Assembly (NCBI RefSeq): GCF_001713455.1
Contig: NZ_CP016464.1
Location: forward strand, 1,908,001-1,972,000
Direction of reading: 5' to 3'
Length of the DNA stretch: 64,000 nucleotides
Source: Bosea sp. RAC05
Lineage (GTDB): Bacteria; Pseudomonadota; Alphaproteobacteria; Rhizobiales; Beijerinckiaceae
Part shown: piece after piece, positions 18,683 to 28,012 of the stretch
Position numbering within the stretch: position 1 is the first letter of the stretch
How the letters are laid out: the number at the start of each line of letters is the position of its first letter
The notes under the pieces: generated by a model
What the model was told of the DNA's origin: nothing
The model's input: the letters and a program-made list of their open reading frames with translations, nothing else
Database searches by the model: none
Translations under genes and position numbers: made by a program

Positions 18683-19807
18683 TCACTCCAGCAGGAACCG
18701 GTCGTTCTCGAAGGCGATCACGCAGTCAGGCGCCAGGGCCCCGCAGTCGCGCAGGGCGTTCGCCTTGGCGGTTTCCAGATCGGTGGTGCCGAACCAGTAG
18801 CGGAACTCCTTCTTGCTGCGGCTGAGCGCCATCGCCCGCTCGCCGGGCCCTGAGAAGTAGCGCTCGAAGACATCGAGCCGCGTGGTCAGGCCGAGCTTGG
18901 CATGGAAGGTCCGGCCGCGATCGCGGGGGATCGTCGGCAGGCCCCAGGCGCGCAGCGAGGCGTCCATCTCGCGCAGCCAGAGATGCCTCGCCTGTCCGTG
19001 CAGGAAGGCCATGTGGCCGCGCGGCTTGAGCTCCGGCAGGTCGATGAAGCGGACATCGGCCCCGGCATCGAGCGCCGCCTTGCGCATCCGCGCGACCAGA
19101 GCCGGCGGGAAAAGCTCGTCATTGCGGGCATAGATCCAGAGCTGCGGCACCGCATCCGGCCCCTGCCAGGCGGTCATGGCCGCGACCAGAGCGTCCTGGC
19201 CGTTCTCCTTGCAGCCTTCGAGATTGAGCCCGCCGGCGACATTGACGACGCCGCGCAGGCCCGGCGGCTTGCGGCGCATCAGGGCCATGGCGGTGGCGCC
19301 ACCGGCCGATTCCCCGAGCAGGATCACCCGCTGCCCGTCGATATCCGGCCGCGCCTGGAGGACGCGCAGCGCGCCTTCGATGTCATCTGCGTCGTCGCCG
19401 AAGGAGCCGGCGACGTCGGGGGCCGGGCACGAGGCCAGCGACGGCAGCGGTCCGTCCGACTGGCCGGCACCGCGGCGCATCACCACCGCGGCGAGCCAGC
19501 CCCGGCGGGCGAGATCGCGCGCCAGCGTCGTGTAGCGGGCCGCCCGCAGATCGCCCATGCTGAGCGAACTGCTGTTGCGGCCATGGGTGATGATCGCCAG
19601 CGGCAGCCGCCCGGTCACGCCTTCGGGCCGCACGATCAGGCTTTCGAGGCGGACCTCGCGGCCTTTCGCCTGGATGCGAAGGAAGCCGCTCTCCTGCCGC
19701 AGTGCCGCGCCCAGCGTAACGTCCTGGGCAAAGGCGCGGTGACCCGGCCATGCCGCTGCCATGGCGACCAGCAGACAGAGCGCGCGCAGGACCATCGCGA
19801 TCTTCAA
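18683..19807 (-). CDS. Secreted alpha/beta hydrolase (dienelactone hydrolase-like)
   Basis: This 374-aa exported hydrolase has a signal peptide (LRALCLLVAMAAAWPGHRAFAQ), an oxyanion/strand motif ITHGRNSSS and the nucleophile elbow GESAGG (Ser167). A likely acid and His follow in the WIYARNDELFPP and LKPRGHMAFLHG region. After about residue 280 there is an extra C-terminal part ending in a Cys-containing stretch (DCGALAPDCVIAFEND), seen in several alphaproteobacterial periplasmic proteins. Its TGA overlaps a possible GTG of the peptide-binding gene, so the two are likely co-transcribed. Substrate unknown. Confidence 0.8.
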   Translation of the reverse strand: MKIAMVLRALCLLVAMAAAWPGHRAFAQDVTLGAALRQESGFLRIQAKGREVRLESLIVRPEGVTGRLPLAIITHGRNSSSLSMGDLRAARYTTLARDLARRGWLAAVVMRRGAGQSDGPLPSLASCPAPDVAGSFGDDADDIEGALRVLQARPDIDGQRVILLGESAGGATAMALMRRKPPGLRGVVNVAGGLNLEGCKENGQDALVAAMTAWQGPDAVPQLWIYARNDELFPPALVARMRKAALDAGADVRFIDLPELKPRGHMAFLHGQARHLWLREMDASLRAWGLPTIPRDRGRTFHAKLGLTTRLDVFERYFSGPGERAMALSRSKKEFRYWFGTTDLETAKANALRDCGALAPDCVIAFENDRFLLE

Positions 19808-19906
19808 GGCCTGCTTTCCTCCAACTGGCGCGGCGGCACCGTGGGACAGGCGCCGCGTGGATCATGGCAGAGCGGGTGTCGCGTCTGCAACGGCGGCAGG
19901 TGGCTG

Positions 19907-22201
19907 TCAGCCGGCCGCCGCCGCCCGCTCCTGCGCCTCGACCACCGCCACCGCCGTCATGTTGACGACGCCGCGTGCGGTCACCGAGCCGGTGAGGATG
20001 TGCACGGGCTTGGCCGCGCCGATCAGGATCGGCCCGACCGGCAGCGCATCCGCCAGCACCTTCGCGAACTGGTAGGCGATGTTGGCGGCGTCGAGGTTCG
20101 GGAAGATCAGCACATTGGCCACGCCCTTGAGCCGCGAGGAGGGCAGGACGCGCTCGCGCACCATCGCCACCAGGGCGGTGTCGGCCTCCATCTCGCCGTC
20201 GCATTCCAGTTCCGGCGCCCGCTCGCGGATCAGCCCCAGCGCCTTGCGCATCTTGACGGCAGAGGGCGTGTCTGCGGCACCGAAATCCGAATGCGACAGC
20301 AGCGCGATCTTGGGTTCGATGCCAAAGCGGGTGACATGGCTCGCCGCCAGCACCGTCATGTCCGCGATCTCCTCGGCGCTGGGATCGTGCTTCACATGGG
20401 TATCGGCCAGGAAGAAGGCGCCCTTGTTGGTGATGATCAGCGTCATCGCCGAGATGTCGCAGACGCCGGGCGCCAGGCCGATGATGTCCTTGATGTGCCG
20501 CAGCCGCGACATGAAGCGGCCTTCGAGGCCGGTGATCATCGCATCGGCCTCGCCGCGCGCGACCGCGAGCGCCGCGATCACCGTGTTGTTGGTGCGCACG
20601 AGCGAGCGCGCCGCCTCGGGCGTGACGCCGCGCCGGCCGGCGATGTCGAGATAGGTCTGGACGTAGTCGCGATAGCGCGGGTCGTCCTCGGGATTGACGA
20701 CCTCGCAGTCGATGCCCGGCCGGATCGACAGGCCGAAGCGCTGCACACGGCTCTCGATCACGCTCGGGCGGCCGATCAGGATCGGAATCGCCAGCCCCTC
20801 TTCGAGCGCGATCTGGGCGGCCCGCAACACGCGCTCATCCTCGCCCTCGGCATAGATCACGCGCTTGGGATCCGCCTTCGCCTGGGTGAAGAGCGGCTTC
20901 ATGATGAAGCCGGAGCGGAAGACGAAGCGCGAGAGTTCCTCGCGATAGGCCTCGATATCGGGCAGCGGCTTGCGCGCCACGCCGGTCGCCATCGCCGCCT
21001 GGGCGACGGCCGGCGCGATCCGGATGATCAGGCGCGGGTCGAAGGGGTTGGGGATCAGCGAGGTCGCCCCGAAGGTCGAGGATTCGCCGCCATAGGCCCG
21101 CGCCGCGATGTCCGACGTCGCCTCCCGCGCCAGCGCTGCGATGGCGCGCACGGCGGCGAGCTTCATCGCCTCGTTGATCGTCGTCGCCTGCACGTCGAGC
21201 GCGCCGCGGAAGATGTAGGGGAAGCAGAGGACGTTGTTGACCTGATTGGGATAGTCCGAGCGCCCGGTGCAGATCATCGCATCGGGCCGCACCGCCAGCG
21301 CGTCCTCGGGCGTGATCTCGGGATTGGGATTGGCCAGCGCCAGGATCAGCGGCCTGGGACCCATCGCCTTGGCCATCTCGGGCTTCAGCACGCCGGCGGC
21401 CGAGAGGCCCAGGAACACGTCGGCGCCGGAGATCACCTCCGCCAGCGTGCGCGCGTCGGTCTCCTGCGCGTAGACCTCCTTCCAGCGGTCCATCAGGGTG
21501 TTGCGGCCCTTGTGGACGACGCCTTCCAGGTCGGTCACCCAGATGTTCTTGCGCTGCGCGCCGAGCTCGACCAGGAGGTTGAGGCAGGCCAGCGCCGCCG
21601 CACCCGCGCCGGACACGACGATCTTGACGTCGCCGATCTGCTTGCCGGAAAGGTCGAGCCCGTTGAGGATCGCCGCCGAGACGATGATCGCCGTACCGTG
21701 CTGGTCGTCATGGAAGACCGGGATGTTCATCCGGGCCTTCAGCTGCTCCTCGATCTCGAAGCATTCCGGGCCCTTGATGTCCTCGAGGTTGATGCCGCCG
21801 AAGGTCGGCTCCAGCGCCGCGACGACCTCGACGAACTTCTCGATATTCTTCTGCTCGACCTCGATGTCGAAGCAGTCGATCCCGGCGAACTTCTTGAAGA
21901 GGACGGCCTTGCCCTCCATCACCGGCTTGGACGCGAGCGGCCCGATGTCGCCCAGCCCCAGCACGGCCGTGCCGTTGGTGATGACCGCGACGAGGTTCTG
22001 CCGCGAGGTCAGCTCCGCGGCCTGGGAGGGATCGTCGACGATGGCCTCGCAGGCGGCCGCCACGCCGGGCGAATAGGCGAGCGCGAGGTCGCGCTGGTTG
22101 CCGAGCGGCTTGGTCGCCTGGATCTCGATCTTACCGGGACGCGGCAGGCGGTGATAGACGAGCGCGCCGGAGCGGAGATCGGGGGACAGGTTGCTCTTCA
22201 T
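19907..22201 (-). CDS. maeB: NADP-dependent malic enzyme fused to phosphotransacetylase-like domain (MaeB)
   Basis: This 764-aa cytoplasmic enzyme oxidatively decarboxylates malate to pyruvate with NADP. The N-terminal malic domain has [15 protein letters not shown], the metal/substrate region has [12 protein letters not shown] and [11 protein letters not shown], the nucleotide domain [13 protein letters not shown]. From about residue 440 a PTA/PTB-type domain follows ([16 protein letters not shown]); in this class it is regulatory (acetyl-CoA sensing) and not catalytic. Length and domain order match MaeB/Tme of Rhizobiales. It links C4-dicarboxylates to acetyl-CoA supply. Single gene; no operon partner. 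Confidence 0.95.
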   Translation of the reverse strand: MKSNLSPDLRSGALVYHRLPRPGKIEIQATKPLGNQRDLALAYSPGVAAACEAIVDDPSQAAELTSRQNLVAVITNGTAVLGLGDIGPLASKPVMEGKAVLFKKFAGIDCFDIEVEQKNIEKFVEVVAALEPTFGGINLEDIKGPECFEIEEQLKARMNIPVFHDDQHGTAIIVSAAILNGLDLSGKQIGDVKIVVSGAGAAALACLNLLVELGAQRKNIWVTDLEGVVHKGRNTLMDRWKEVYAQETDARTLAEVISGADVFLGLSAAGVLKPEMAKAMGPRPLILALANPNPEITPEDALAVRPDAMICTGRSDYPNQVNNVLCFPYIFRGALDVQATTINEAMKLAAVRAIAALAREATSDIAARAYGGESSTFGATSLIPNPFDPRLIIRIAPAVAQAAMATGVARKPLPDIEAYREELSRFVFRSGFIMKPLFTQAKADPKRVIYAEGEDERVLRAAQIALEEGLAIPILIGRPSVIESRVQRFGLSIRPGIDCEVVNPEDDPRYRDYVQTYLDIAGRRGVTPEAARSLVRTNNTVIAALAVARGEADAMITGLEGRFMSRLRHIKDIIGLAPGVCDISAMTLIITNKGAFFLADTHVKHDPSAEEIADMTVLAASHVTRFGIEPKIALLSHSDFGAADTPSAVKMRKALGLIRERAPELECDGEMEADTALVAMVRERVLPSSRLKGVANVLIFPNLDAANIAYQFAKVLADALPVGPILIGAAKPVHILTGSVTARGVVNMTAVAVVEAQERAAAAG

Positions 22202-22393
22202 CGCGGCGGCTCCGGCGGCGCAGGCTCAATGTCAGGAGCAGCCGAGGTCGCGCGAATGGGGCGAGGTCGTCAAGCGCGGTGAATGCATTAATCGCAGGCA
22301 GGGATCGCCGTCATGGCCAGGCCGGGAAGCATGGGCCGGGCCATCGACCTTGAATCACTCTGTTAAGGCCCTCGCGCAGCAGATGAGGCGATC

Positions 22394-22416
22394 GATTCAA
22401 GCCGTTGGCCTGAATC
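22394..22416. repeat. Small hairpin-forming inverted repeat between maeB and the RAM-domain gene
   Basis: GATTCA-A-GCC loops through GTT to GGC-C-TGAATC, a near-perfect 10-bp stem with one mismatch. A further TGAATC occurs at about 22350, so the 260-bp gap (22202-22461) has three copies of the hexamer in either orientation. It may end the transcript of the RAM-domain gene read leftwards, but has no clear U-tract. Nothing else is recognised in the gap. Confidence 0.4.
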
Positions 22417-22461
22417 GCCTTTCTGGTTCGCCGGCGTCCGCTCAGAGCGCCGCGACGCGGC

Positions 22462-22698
22462 TCAGAACGCCTTGAAGGTGATGATCGTATGGGTGTCGGC
22501 GATCTCGGGGATCGACTGCACCTTCTGGGCGACGAAATGGCCGATATCGACGTCCGCCGCGACATGGAACTTCGCCAGGATGTCGTAATTGCCCGCCGTC
22601 GAATAGATCTCCGAGGCGATCTCGCGATCGGCGAGTTCGCTGGCGACCTCATAGGTCTTGCCGAGCTTGCATTTGATCTCGACGAAGAAGGTCTGCAT
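22462..22698 (-). CDS. Stand-alone Lrp/AsnC ligand-binding (RAM) domain protein
   Basis: This 78-aa protein corresponds only to the ligand-binding half of Lrp/AsnC regulators, with no helix-turn-helix. It starts MQTFFVEIKCKLGKTYEVA and has the typical GNYDILAKFHV and IPEIADTHTIITF segments. Such SraB-like proteins bind amino acids, form octamers or mixed oligomers and may tune full-length Lrp proteins; a full Lrp lies at 31280-31738. It is monocistronic, with maeB downstream on the same strand after 260 bp. Confidence 0.88.
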   Translation of the reverse strand: MQTFFVEIKCKLGKTYEVASELADREIASEIYSTAGNYDILAKFHVAADVDIGHFVAQKVQSIPEIADTHTIITFKAF

Positions 22699-22802
22699 CG
22701 CGGGCTCCGGATCTCGTCTGCGGCCTGGCCCGTCCGGCGGCCGGGAGGCCGCCCGCCGCAGCCGCCGCGCCCGATCTGGATAGAGCCTCCCGCCCCGTCA
22801 GA

Positions 22803-23627
22803 TCAAGCGCCGGCGAGTTCGGCGATGCGGCGCGTCATGGCGTTCTCGGGATCGGCGAGGCCCGCGATCACCGTGAAGTGGTTGGCGCCGGCGATCTCCT
22901 CATAGCGGGTGCGGACGCCCGACAGCCCCCAGACATCGACGATGCGGCGGCTCTGCTTGAAGTACTCCTCGCTCTCCTCGCCGCCGACGACGGCGTCCAT
23001 GACCAGGCCGGAGGGCGCTGGCCAGAACAGCGGGCTCTCGCGCTCGGCCGCCTCGAAGCTGAGATTGAGCGCACCGTTGATGCTGGTCTCCGTCAGCGGC
23101 TTCAGATTGTAGAGGCCGGAGATGCCATAGGCCGCCGGCACGAGATGCTCCGGCAGGTTCTCCTCGACATTGGCCCAGTTGGTCGCGAGCAGGCAGGCGG
23201 CAAGGTGCCCACCCGCCGAGTGGCCACTCGCGACCACCGGCAGCGTGTAGCGCTGCCACAGGGCCGCGGCCGCCTGCTGCATCTCCCAGACGATATGGCC
23301 AACCTCGACCTGCGGGCAGAGATCATAGCCGACGACCGCCACGGGCACGCCGCGCCGGTTCAGCCCGCGCGCCATATGCGAAAAGAAGCTCCGGTCGAGC
23401 GCCTGCCAGTAGCCGCCATGGATGAACAGGACGATGGCGTTGCCGCGCATCGTCTCGGGCTTGAACAGGTCGTAGCGCTGGCGCTCGCTCTCGCCATAGG
23501 AAACGCCCAGCTCGCACAGGGCCTCGGCGCGATAGGCCTCGGCATCCCGGGCCCAACTCGCGATGATCTGCGGATGCTCCGGCACGCGGGCGCGGTTGTT
23601 GTACTGGATCTCGTAGTCGCCCGACAT
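22803..23627 (-). CDS. Alpha/beta hydrolase, arylformamidase (KynB-like)/carboxylesterase type
   Basis: This 274-aa cytoplasmic hydrolase has the oxyanion HGG at residues 70-72 (LFIHGGYWQ), the nucleophile elbow GHSAGG (Ser137) and a C-terminal catalytic His candidate in AGANHFTVIAGL. The N-terminal YNNRARVPEHPQI segment resembles the alpha/beta-hydrolase arylformamidases, which hydrolyse N-formylkynurenine in tryptophan breakdown. No other kynurenine gene is nearby, so a general esterase remains possible. Start ATG at 23625-23627; residues upstream in this frame are unlike any family. Confidence 0.82.
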   Translation of the reverse strand: MSGDYEIQYNNRARVPEHPQIIASWARDAEAYRAEALCELGVSYGESERQRYDLFKPETMRGNAIVLFIHGGYWQALDRSFFSHMARGLNRRGVPVAVVGYDLCPQVEVGHIVWEMQQAAAALWQRYTLPVVASGHSAGGHLAACLLATNWANVEENLPEHLVPAAYGISGLYNLKPLTETSINGALNLSFEAAERESPLFWPAPSGLVMDAVVGGEESEEYFKQSRRIVDVWGLSGVRTRYEEIAGANHFTVIAGLADPENAMTRRIAELAGA

Positions 23628-23796
23628 TCCCTCGCTCCGGCTCGCCCGATCTGCGGATGCAGCCCCCTTTCGGGAGCGCGTCACCCCCCGCTTGGCAGGT
23701 GTCGCCACTGTGCGCCATCGCTTTTGACAGGTCGAGCCATGGGCGGCACAAGGCTGCGCGCGTCTCGTGCAGGACGCTTTTGCTGTGGAGACGACG

Positions 23797-24798
23797 ATGG
23801 ACAACCCGATCCTGGCCGAGGTGACGCGCGGCGGCACGGTCGAATCGCGCCATCGCGGCGCCGCCATCGTCGTCGACGCCGATGGCGGCGTGGTCTTTTC
23901 CACCGGCGATGTCGAGCGCCCCGTCTTCCCGCGCTCGGCGGTGAAGGCGATCCAGGCGCTGCCGCTGCTCGAGAGCGGCGCCGCTGACCGCTACGGCCTG
24001 ACCGAGGCCGAGATCGCGCTTGCCGTCTCCTCCCATTCCGGCGAGCCGCTGCACGCCGAAACCTCGCTGGCGATGCTGGCGAAGGCCGGGCGCGAGCCCG
24101 GCTGCCTCGAATGCGGCGCGCATTGGCCGATGAACGAGAACGCCGCACGCGCGCTGGCCCGGGCCGGCCGCGAGCCGAGCGCGCTCAACAACAACTGCTC
24201 CGGCAAGCATGCCGGCTTCGTCTGCCTCGCCTGCGGGATCGACGAGGACCCCGCAGGCTATGTGAAGGCCGGCCATGCCGTGCAGAAGGCGGTGCGCGGC
24301 GCGCTGGAGGAGGTGACCGGAGCCGCCCATTCGACGGACTTGATGGGCACCGACGGCTGCTCGATCCCGACCTATGCGGTGCCGCTGAAGGCTCTTGCCC
24401 TCGGTTTCGCCCGCATCGGCACCGGCCATGGCTTCGGGCCTGAGCGTGCCAGGGCCGCCGCCCGCATCCGGAAGGCCGCCGCGGCGCATCCTTTCATGGT
24501 GGCCGGCACCGGCCGCTTCGACACCCGCGCCATGGAGCTGCTGCGCGAGCGCATCTTCATCAAGACCGGCGCTGAAGGCGTCTATTGCGGCACCCTGCCG
24601 GAGCTGGGCTATGGCATCGCGCTGAAATGCGACGATGGTGCCGGCCGTGCGGCGGAGGTGGTGATGGCCGACCTGATCGCGCGGTTCCTGCCGATGGACG
24701 AGGCCGGCTTGGCCGCCTTCGCGCCGCTGCGCGAGAGCGTGATGACGAACTGGAACGGCATCGAGGTCGGCCGGGTGAGGGCGGCGTCTGGCAACTGA
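23797..24798 (+). CDS. Asparaginase, Rhizobium etli (class 3, AnsA/ReAV) type
   Basis: This 333-aa enzyme is predicted to hydrolyse L-asparagine to aspartate and ammonia. Residues match the R. etli class 3 family: the Ser-x-x-Lys pair in PRSAVKAIQ (Ser47, Lys50), the SSHSGE motif at 78-83, the metal-site NNCSGKHAG (Cys134, Lys137) and TDGCS (Cys188). These are unlike E. coli AnsA/AnsB. The ATG at 23797 has a GGAG at good spacing; a GTG at 23767 would add ten residues. Single gene, facing the beta-helix gene tail to tail. Confidence 0.9.
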   Translation: MDNPILAEVTRGGTVESRHRGAAIVVDADGGVVFSTGDVERPVFPRSAVKAIQALPLLESGAADRYGLTEAEIALAVSSHSGEPLHAETSLAMLAKAGREPGCLECGAHWPMNENAARALARAGREPSALNNNCSGKHAGFVCLACGIDEDPAGYVKAGHAVQKAVRGALEEVTGAAHSTDLMGTDGCSIPTYAVPLKALALGFARIGTGHGFGPERARAAARIRKAAAAHPFMVAGTGRFDTRAMELLRERIFIKTGAEGVYCGTLPELGYGIALKCDDGAGRAAEVVMADLIARFLPMDEAGLAAFAPLRESVMTNWNGIEVGRVRAASGN

Positions 24799-24813
24799 GC
24801 CACCGGCCGCGGC

Positions 24814-26205
24814 TTATCCCACCGCGTTGTTCTCGACCCGCACGCCCGCCGCCCGGGCGTCGGGGGCCTTCGTCAGATCCCCCGTGACCGCCTTCCCGTA
24901 CTCGGTCCCGACGACGGCGCCGCGGCTCGCCTCGGCGATGACGTTGCCCGAGATCACCGCATTGCGCTGTTTGGGGACGAGCGAGACGGAGATGCCGATG
25001 CCGGTCCGGCGCACCATGTTGCCGGTCGCGACGAGATTGCGCATTCCCCAGGACCAGCCGAGCGAGATGCCGATCTCGCTGGCATCCTCGATGACGTTGC
25101 CGGTCACGGTGGCTTCGGCCTCGACATGCACGCCCAGGCCGCCGATCGGCTCCTTGACGCCTGGATAGAGACCCTTGCGGGCGCGGCGGACGATGTTGTT
25201 GGCGAAGACGCTCAAGCGCCCGCCATGGTCGAGATTGGTGATGTTGGCTCCTTGCGCGCAATCCTCGACGAGGTTGTTGGCGATGATGGCGCCCTCGAAG
25301 GCGAACTCGGAATAGAGCCCGACCTCGCCGCAGCGCCGCCCCTGGTTGCCGAGAATCTGGACGCTGGCGCCGGAATTGTTGCGGATGAAGGTCAGCGCGC
25401 AGTCGCGCAGCTGGTTGCCCTCGATGATCACGCCACCGGCCCTGTAAAGGCTGATGCCATTGCCATTGGGGCCGTCGCCGCCCGCGTCGGCGCGGATGCG
25501 CTCGACGCGGTTGCCGCGCACGATCGAGCGCTCGTCGCCCGCCTGGCCGCGCCAGAGCTGGATGCCGTTGTTGCCGCAATCCTCGACGGAGTTGCGCTCG
25601 ATGCGAAGCCCCCGCGAGTCGAGGGAAAACAGCGCCGATTCGCGCATGGTGCGGAAGCTGCTGCTCTCGATGTCGCCGCCTGTGCGATGGATCACGAGCC
25701 CGACCGAGCCGGCATCGGTGAAGGCGCAGTCGCGGATCTGGAGGACCTCCACATCCTCGGCCGTCAGCAGGCCCTGGCGGCCGGCAGCGCGCAGGCCGAG
25801 CCCGTCCAGCGTCAGGCCGGTCAGCGACGATCGCTGGGTGCCACGCGCCTCGAGCAGCGGGCCGGGCTGCGCCGCCACCAGCGTCGTCGCGCCCGGCACG
25901 CCGATCAGGCTTGCTCCCTCCGGCAGGCTGACGCGGCCGATGCGGTAGCGCCCCGGCGCGATGACGAGCGGAACCTGGCGCCGCGCGGCCTCGGCAAGCG
26001 CGCTCTGCAGGCGCTGCGATTGATCCTCGGCGGCGCCCGGCCGCAAGCCGAACGGGGCCGCCTCGAGCCCGAGCCCGCCCAGGGGCACCGGTTTGGCGGC
26101 GCGTGAAGACTGGCCGAGCCCCGGGGCGGCCGCGAGCGAGCCTGTCCCGAAAACAGCCATGGCCAGCAGCGAACGCCGCGATATCGCGAGAGGGGTTTGC
26201 GCCAT
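24814..26205 (-). CDS. Tat-exported parallel beta-helix repeat protein (TIGR03808-like)
   Basis: This 463-aa protein begins with a twin-arginine signal (ISRRSLLAMAVFG) ending about residue 33. The body is a right-handed beta-helix of repeating turns rich in Gly-Asn-x-Val/Ile (GNQGRRCGEVGLYS, NNLVEDCAQG, ATGNMVRRTG), opening with a pectate-lyase-like ALAEAARRQVPLVIAPGRY. It resembles the twin-arginine-translocated repeat family TIGR03808 of Rhizobiales, function unknown. Beta-helix folds often bind or cut polysaccharide; that is only suggested by fold. It is monocistronic and converges with the asparaginase gene with a 15-bp gap. Confidence 0.85.
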   Translation of the reverse strand: MAQTPLAISRRSLLAMAVFGTGSLAAAPGLGQSSRAAKPVPLGGLGLEAAPFGLRPGAAEDQSQRLQSALAEAARRQVPLVIAPGRYRIGRVSLPEGASLIGVPGATTLVAAQPGPLLEARGTQRSSLTGLTLDGLGLRAAGRQGLLTAEDVEVLQIRDCAFTDAGSVGLVIHRTGGDIESSSFRTMRESALFSLDSRGLRIERNSVEDCGNNGIQLWRGQAGDERSIVRGNRVERIRADAGGDGPNGNGISLYRAGGVIIEGNQLRDCALTFIRNNSGASVQILGNQGRRCGEVGLYSEFAFEGAIIANNLVEDCAQGANITNLDHGGRLSVFANNIVRRARKGLYPGVKEPIGGLGVHVEAEATVTGNVIEDASEIGISLGWSWGMRNLVATGNMVRRTGIGISVSLVPKQRNAVISGNVIAEASRGAVVGTEYGKAVTGDLTKAPDARAAGVRVENNAVG

Positions 26206-26261
26206 GCGAGCGGTGGTTCAAGCGCCGTGCCGACGGCGCCTGTGCCGTTCCGGCACGCCGA

Positions 26262-26903
26262 TCAGCCGGCCCCGCGGCCCTGACGCGCGAGCGCGGCCCC
26301 GATCTCGGCGAGGCTCGCCACCAGCACCGCCTTCGCCGGGCGAAAGCCCGCGACGCGTCGTGACGGGCGCGAACCGGGGGCAGGGCGCAGCCAGGGCACA
26401 TGGATGAAGATGACCGGCACGCCGCTGCTGCGGTTAGGCCGGAGGGCGGCCGCATAGCACGCGTCACAGAGATAGCGCCCGGCCGAGGGCGAGAGCGCGC
26501 TGCGCAGCCCGCGGCGGCGCAGAGCCGCCAGCGCGGCCTGGGGAGGGGCCGTCGTGCGCAGGGGAAGGGCAGCCGGCACCGGCCTCGCGGTCGGAGTCGC
26601 CCCGCTGACGTCGGGATGGAGCGGGCTGGCATGGCCGCGGCCGAAGAGTTCCACCCGGATCTTGCGGGCGCGTGCGGCAAGCCCGAGCATCAAGATCGCC
26701 CGGGGGCGCGAATCCGCGAGATGGGCGCGCAGCCGTGGCAGCCCTCCAGCATAGCTCGTCTCGAGGATCAGGGCCTCGGTGGCGAAGCCGGCGGCCTGGA
26801 GCCGCGTCGTCACGGCCAGCGCCAGGGCGGTCGTCGGATTGACCCGCACCCGCGGGAAGGGGCCGAAGCCCGTGACCAGAATGTCGGGGCGCGCTTGTGT
26901 CAT
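26262..26903 (-). CDS. Pyroglutamyl-peptidase I family (C15) protein
   Basis: This 213-aa cysteine peptidase would remove N-terminal pyroglutamate from peptides. The N-terminus ILVTGFGPFPRVRVNPT is family-typical. The catalytic set is present: Glu85 in RKIRVELFG, Cys146 in SAGRYLCDACY and His168 in FIHVPWL. The usual substrate-pocket stretch after the Glu is shortened and replaced by a Pro/Ala-rich segment (about 100-125), so specificity may differ from canonical Pcp. The meaB stop is just 4 bp away from its start; the two run the same way, pcp-like gene downstream. Confidence 0.83.
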   Translation of the reverse strand: MTQARPDILVTGFGPFPRVRVNPTTALALAVTTRLQAAGFATEALILETSYAGGLPRLRAHLADSRPRAILMLGLAARARKIRVELFGRGHASPLHPDVSGATPTARPVPAALPLRTTAPPQAALAALRRRGLRSALSPSAGRYLCDACYAAALRPNRSSGVPVIFIHVPWLRPAPGSRPSRRVAGFRPAKAVLVASLAEIGAALARQGRGAG

Positions 26904-26907
26904 CGGC

Positions 26908-27894
26908 TCAGAGCCCCAGCGCCTGCGCGATGTCGTCGGCGGCCAGCGTCGGCGCCAGCGTGCCCGCCGCGACGGCGGCTTCCAGCGCCGGCGTCGCAGC
27001 CTTCAGCGCGGGGTCGTTGCGCAGCTTCGCCTTGAGACGGTCCTCGACCATGGCCCACATCCATTTCACATCCTGCCGATGACGCTTGTCGGCGATGAGC
27101 CCCTTCGCCTCGTGGCGAGCGCGGTGATCCTCGATCCTGGCCCAGAGCGTGTCGAGCCCGTCGCCGGTCAGGCCCGAGATCGTCACCACGGGCGTCGACC
27201 AGAGCGGAGAGGCCGGCGCCAGGATGTGCAGTGCGGCCTGATACTGGGCCGCGGCGGCGCGCGCGGCGGTCGCACCCGCTCCATCGGCCTTGTTGACCGC
27301 GATCATGTCGGCGAGTTCGATGATGCCCTTCTTGATGCCCTGCAACTCGTCGCCGGCATTGGGCAGCATCAGGACCAGGAAGAAATCGGTCAGCTCCGCC
27401 ACGGCCGTCTCGGATTGCCCGACGCCGACCGTCTCGACCAGGACGACGTCGAATCCCGCCGCCTCACAGAGCAGCATCGTCTCGCGCGTGCGTGCCGCGA
27501 CGCCGCCGAGTGTGCCCGAAGAGGGAGAGGGCCGGATATAGGCCGCTGGATCGACCGCGAGCCTCGCCATGCGCGTCTTGTCGCCGAGGATCGAGCCGCC
27601 GCTGCGGGTCGATGAGGGGTCGACGGCGAGCACGGCGACCTTGTGTCCGCGCTGGGTGAGAAAGCTGCCGAGGGCGTCGATCGTCGTGGACTTGCCGACG
27701 CCGGGCACGCCTGTGATCCCGACGCGGATGGCACCGCCGGTCCGCGGCAGGAGCGCCTGGATCAGTTCGCTGGCCTGGCGGCGATGGTCCGGCCGGCGTG
27801 ATTCGACCAGCGTGATCGCCCGCGCCAGCGCCGCCCTGTCGCCGGCGAGCAAGGCGGCGGCCAGTGCGGTGACAGGAGCGGGAGGATCGGCCAT
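26908..27894 (-). CDS. meaB: Methylmalonyl-CoA mutase-associated GTPase MeaB
   Basis: This 328-aa G3E-family P-loop GTPase guards and reloads adenosylcobalamin in methylmalonyl-CoA mutase. Walker A is GVPGVGKST at residues 62-70; Mg and switch motifs [19 protein letters not shown] and ETVGVGQSE and the NKADG base-recognition motif are all present. The start MADPPAP (ATG 27892-27894) is preferred over an earlier in-frame ATG that adds 31 unrelated residues. It is 11 kb from the mutase genes of this window instead of adjacent to them, with no mutase neighbour of its own. Confidence 0.94.
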   Translation of the reverse strand: MADPPAPVTALAAALLAGDRAALARAITLVESRRPDHRRQASELIQALLPRTGGAIRVGITGVPGVGKSTTIDALGSFLTQRGHKVAVLAVDPSSTRSGGSILGDKTRMARLAVDPAAYIRPSPSSGTLGGVAARTRETMLLCEAAGFDVVLVETVGVGQSETAVAELTDFFLVLMLPNAGDELQGIKKGIIELADMIAVNKADGAGATAARAAAAQYQAALHILAPASPLWSTPVVTISGLTGDGLDTLWARIEDHRARHEAKGLIADKRHRQDVKWMWAMVEDRLKAKLRNDPALKAATPALEAAVAAGTLAPTLAADDIAQALGL

Positions 27895-28012
27895 AAGCTC
27901 CCCTAGCAAGGCCGAGGGTCCAGCGACAAGGTTCCGCCGGTCGGCCTTGCCGTCATCGTGAGGCGCGCGGGCGTCTCGACGGTGCATCGCGCACGGGGAG
28001 AGCTGTCAGGCG

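Noticed and set aside
18902..22282. Very long plus-strand open frame (over 1100 codons) opposite the hydrolase and maeB
   Set aside because: It is antisense to two clearly recognised genes, and its product is Arg/Asp/His-rich low-complexity typical of reverse-strand frames in GC-rich DNA.
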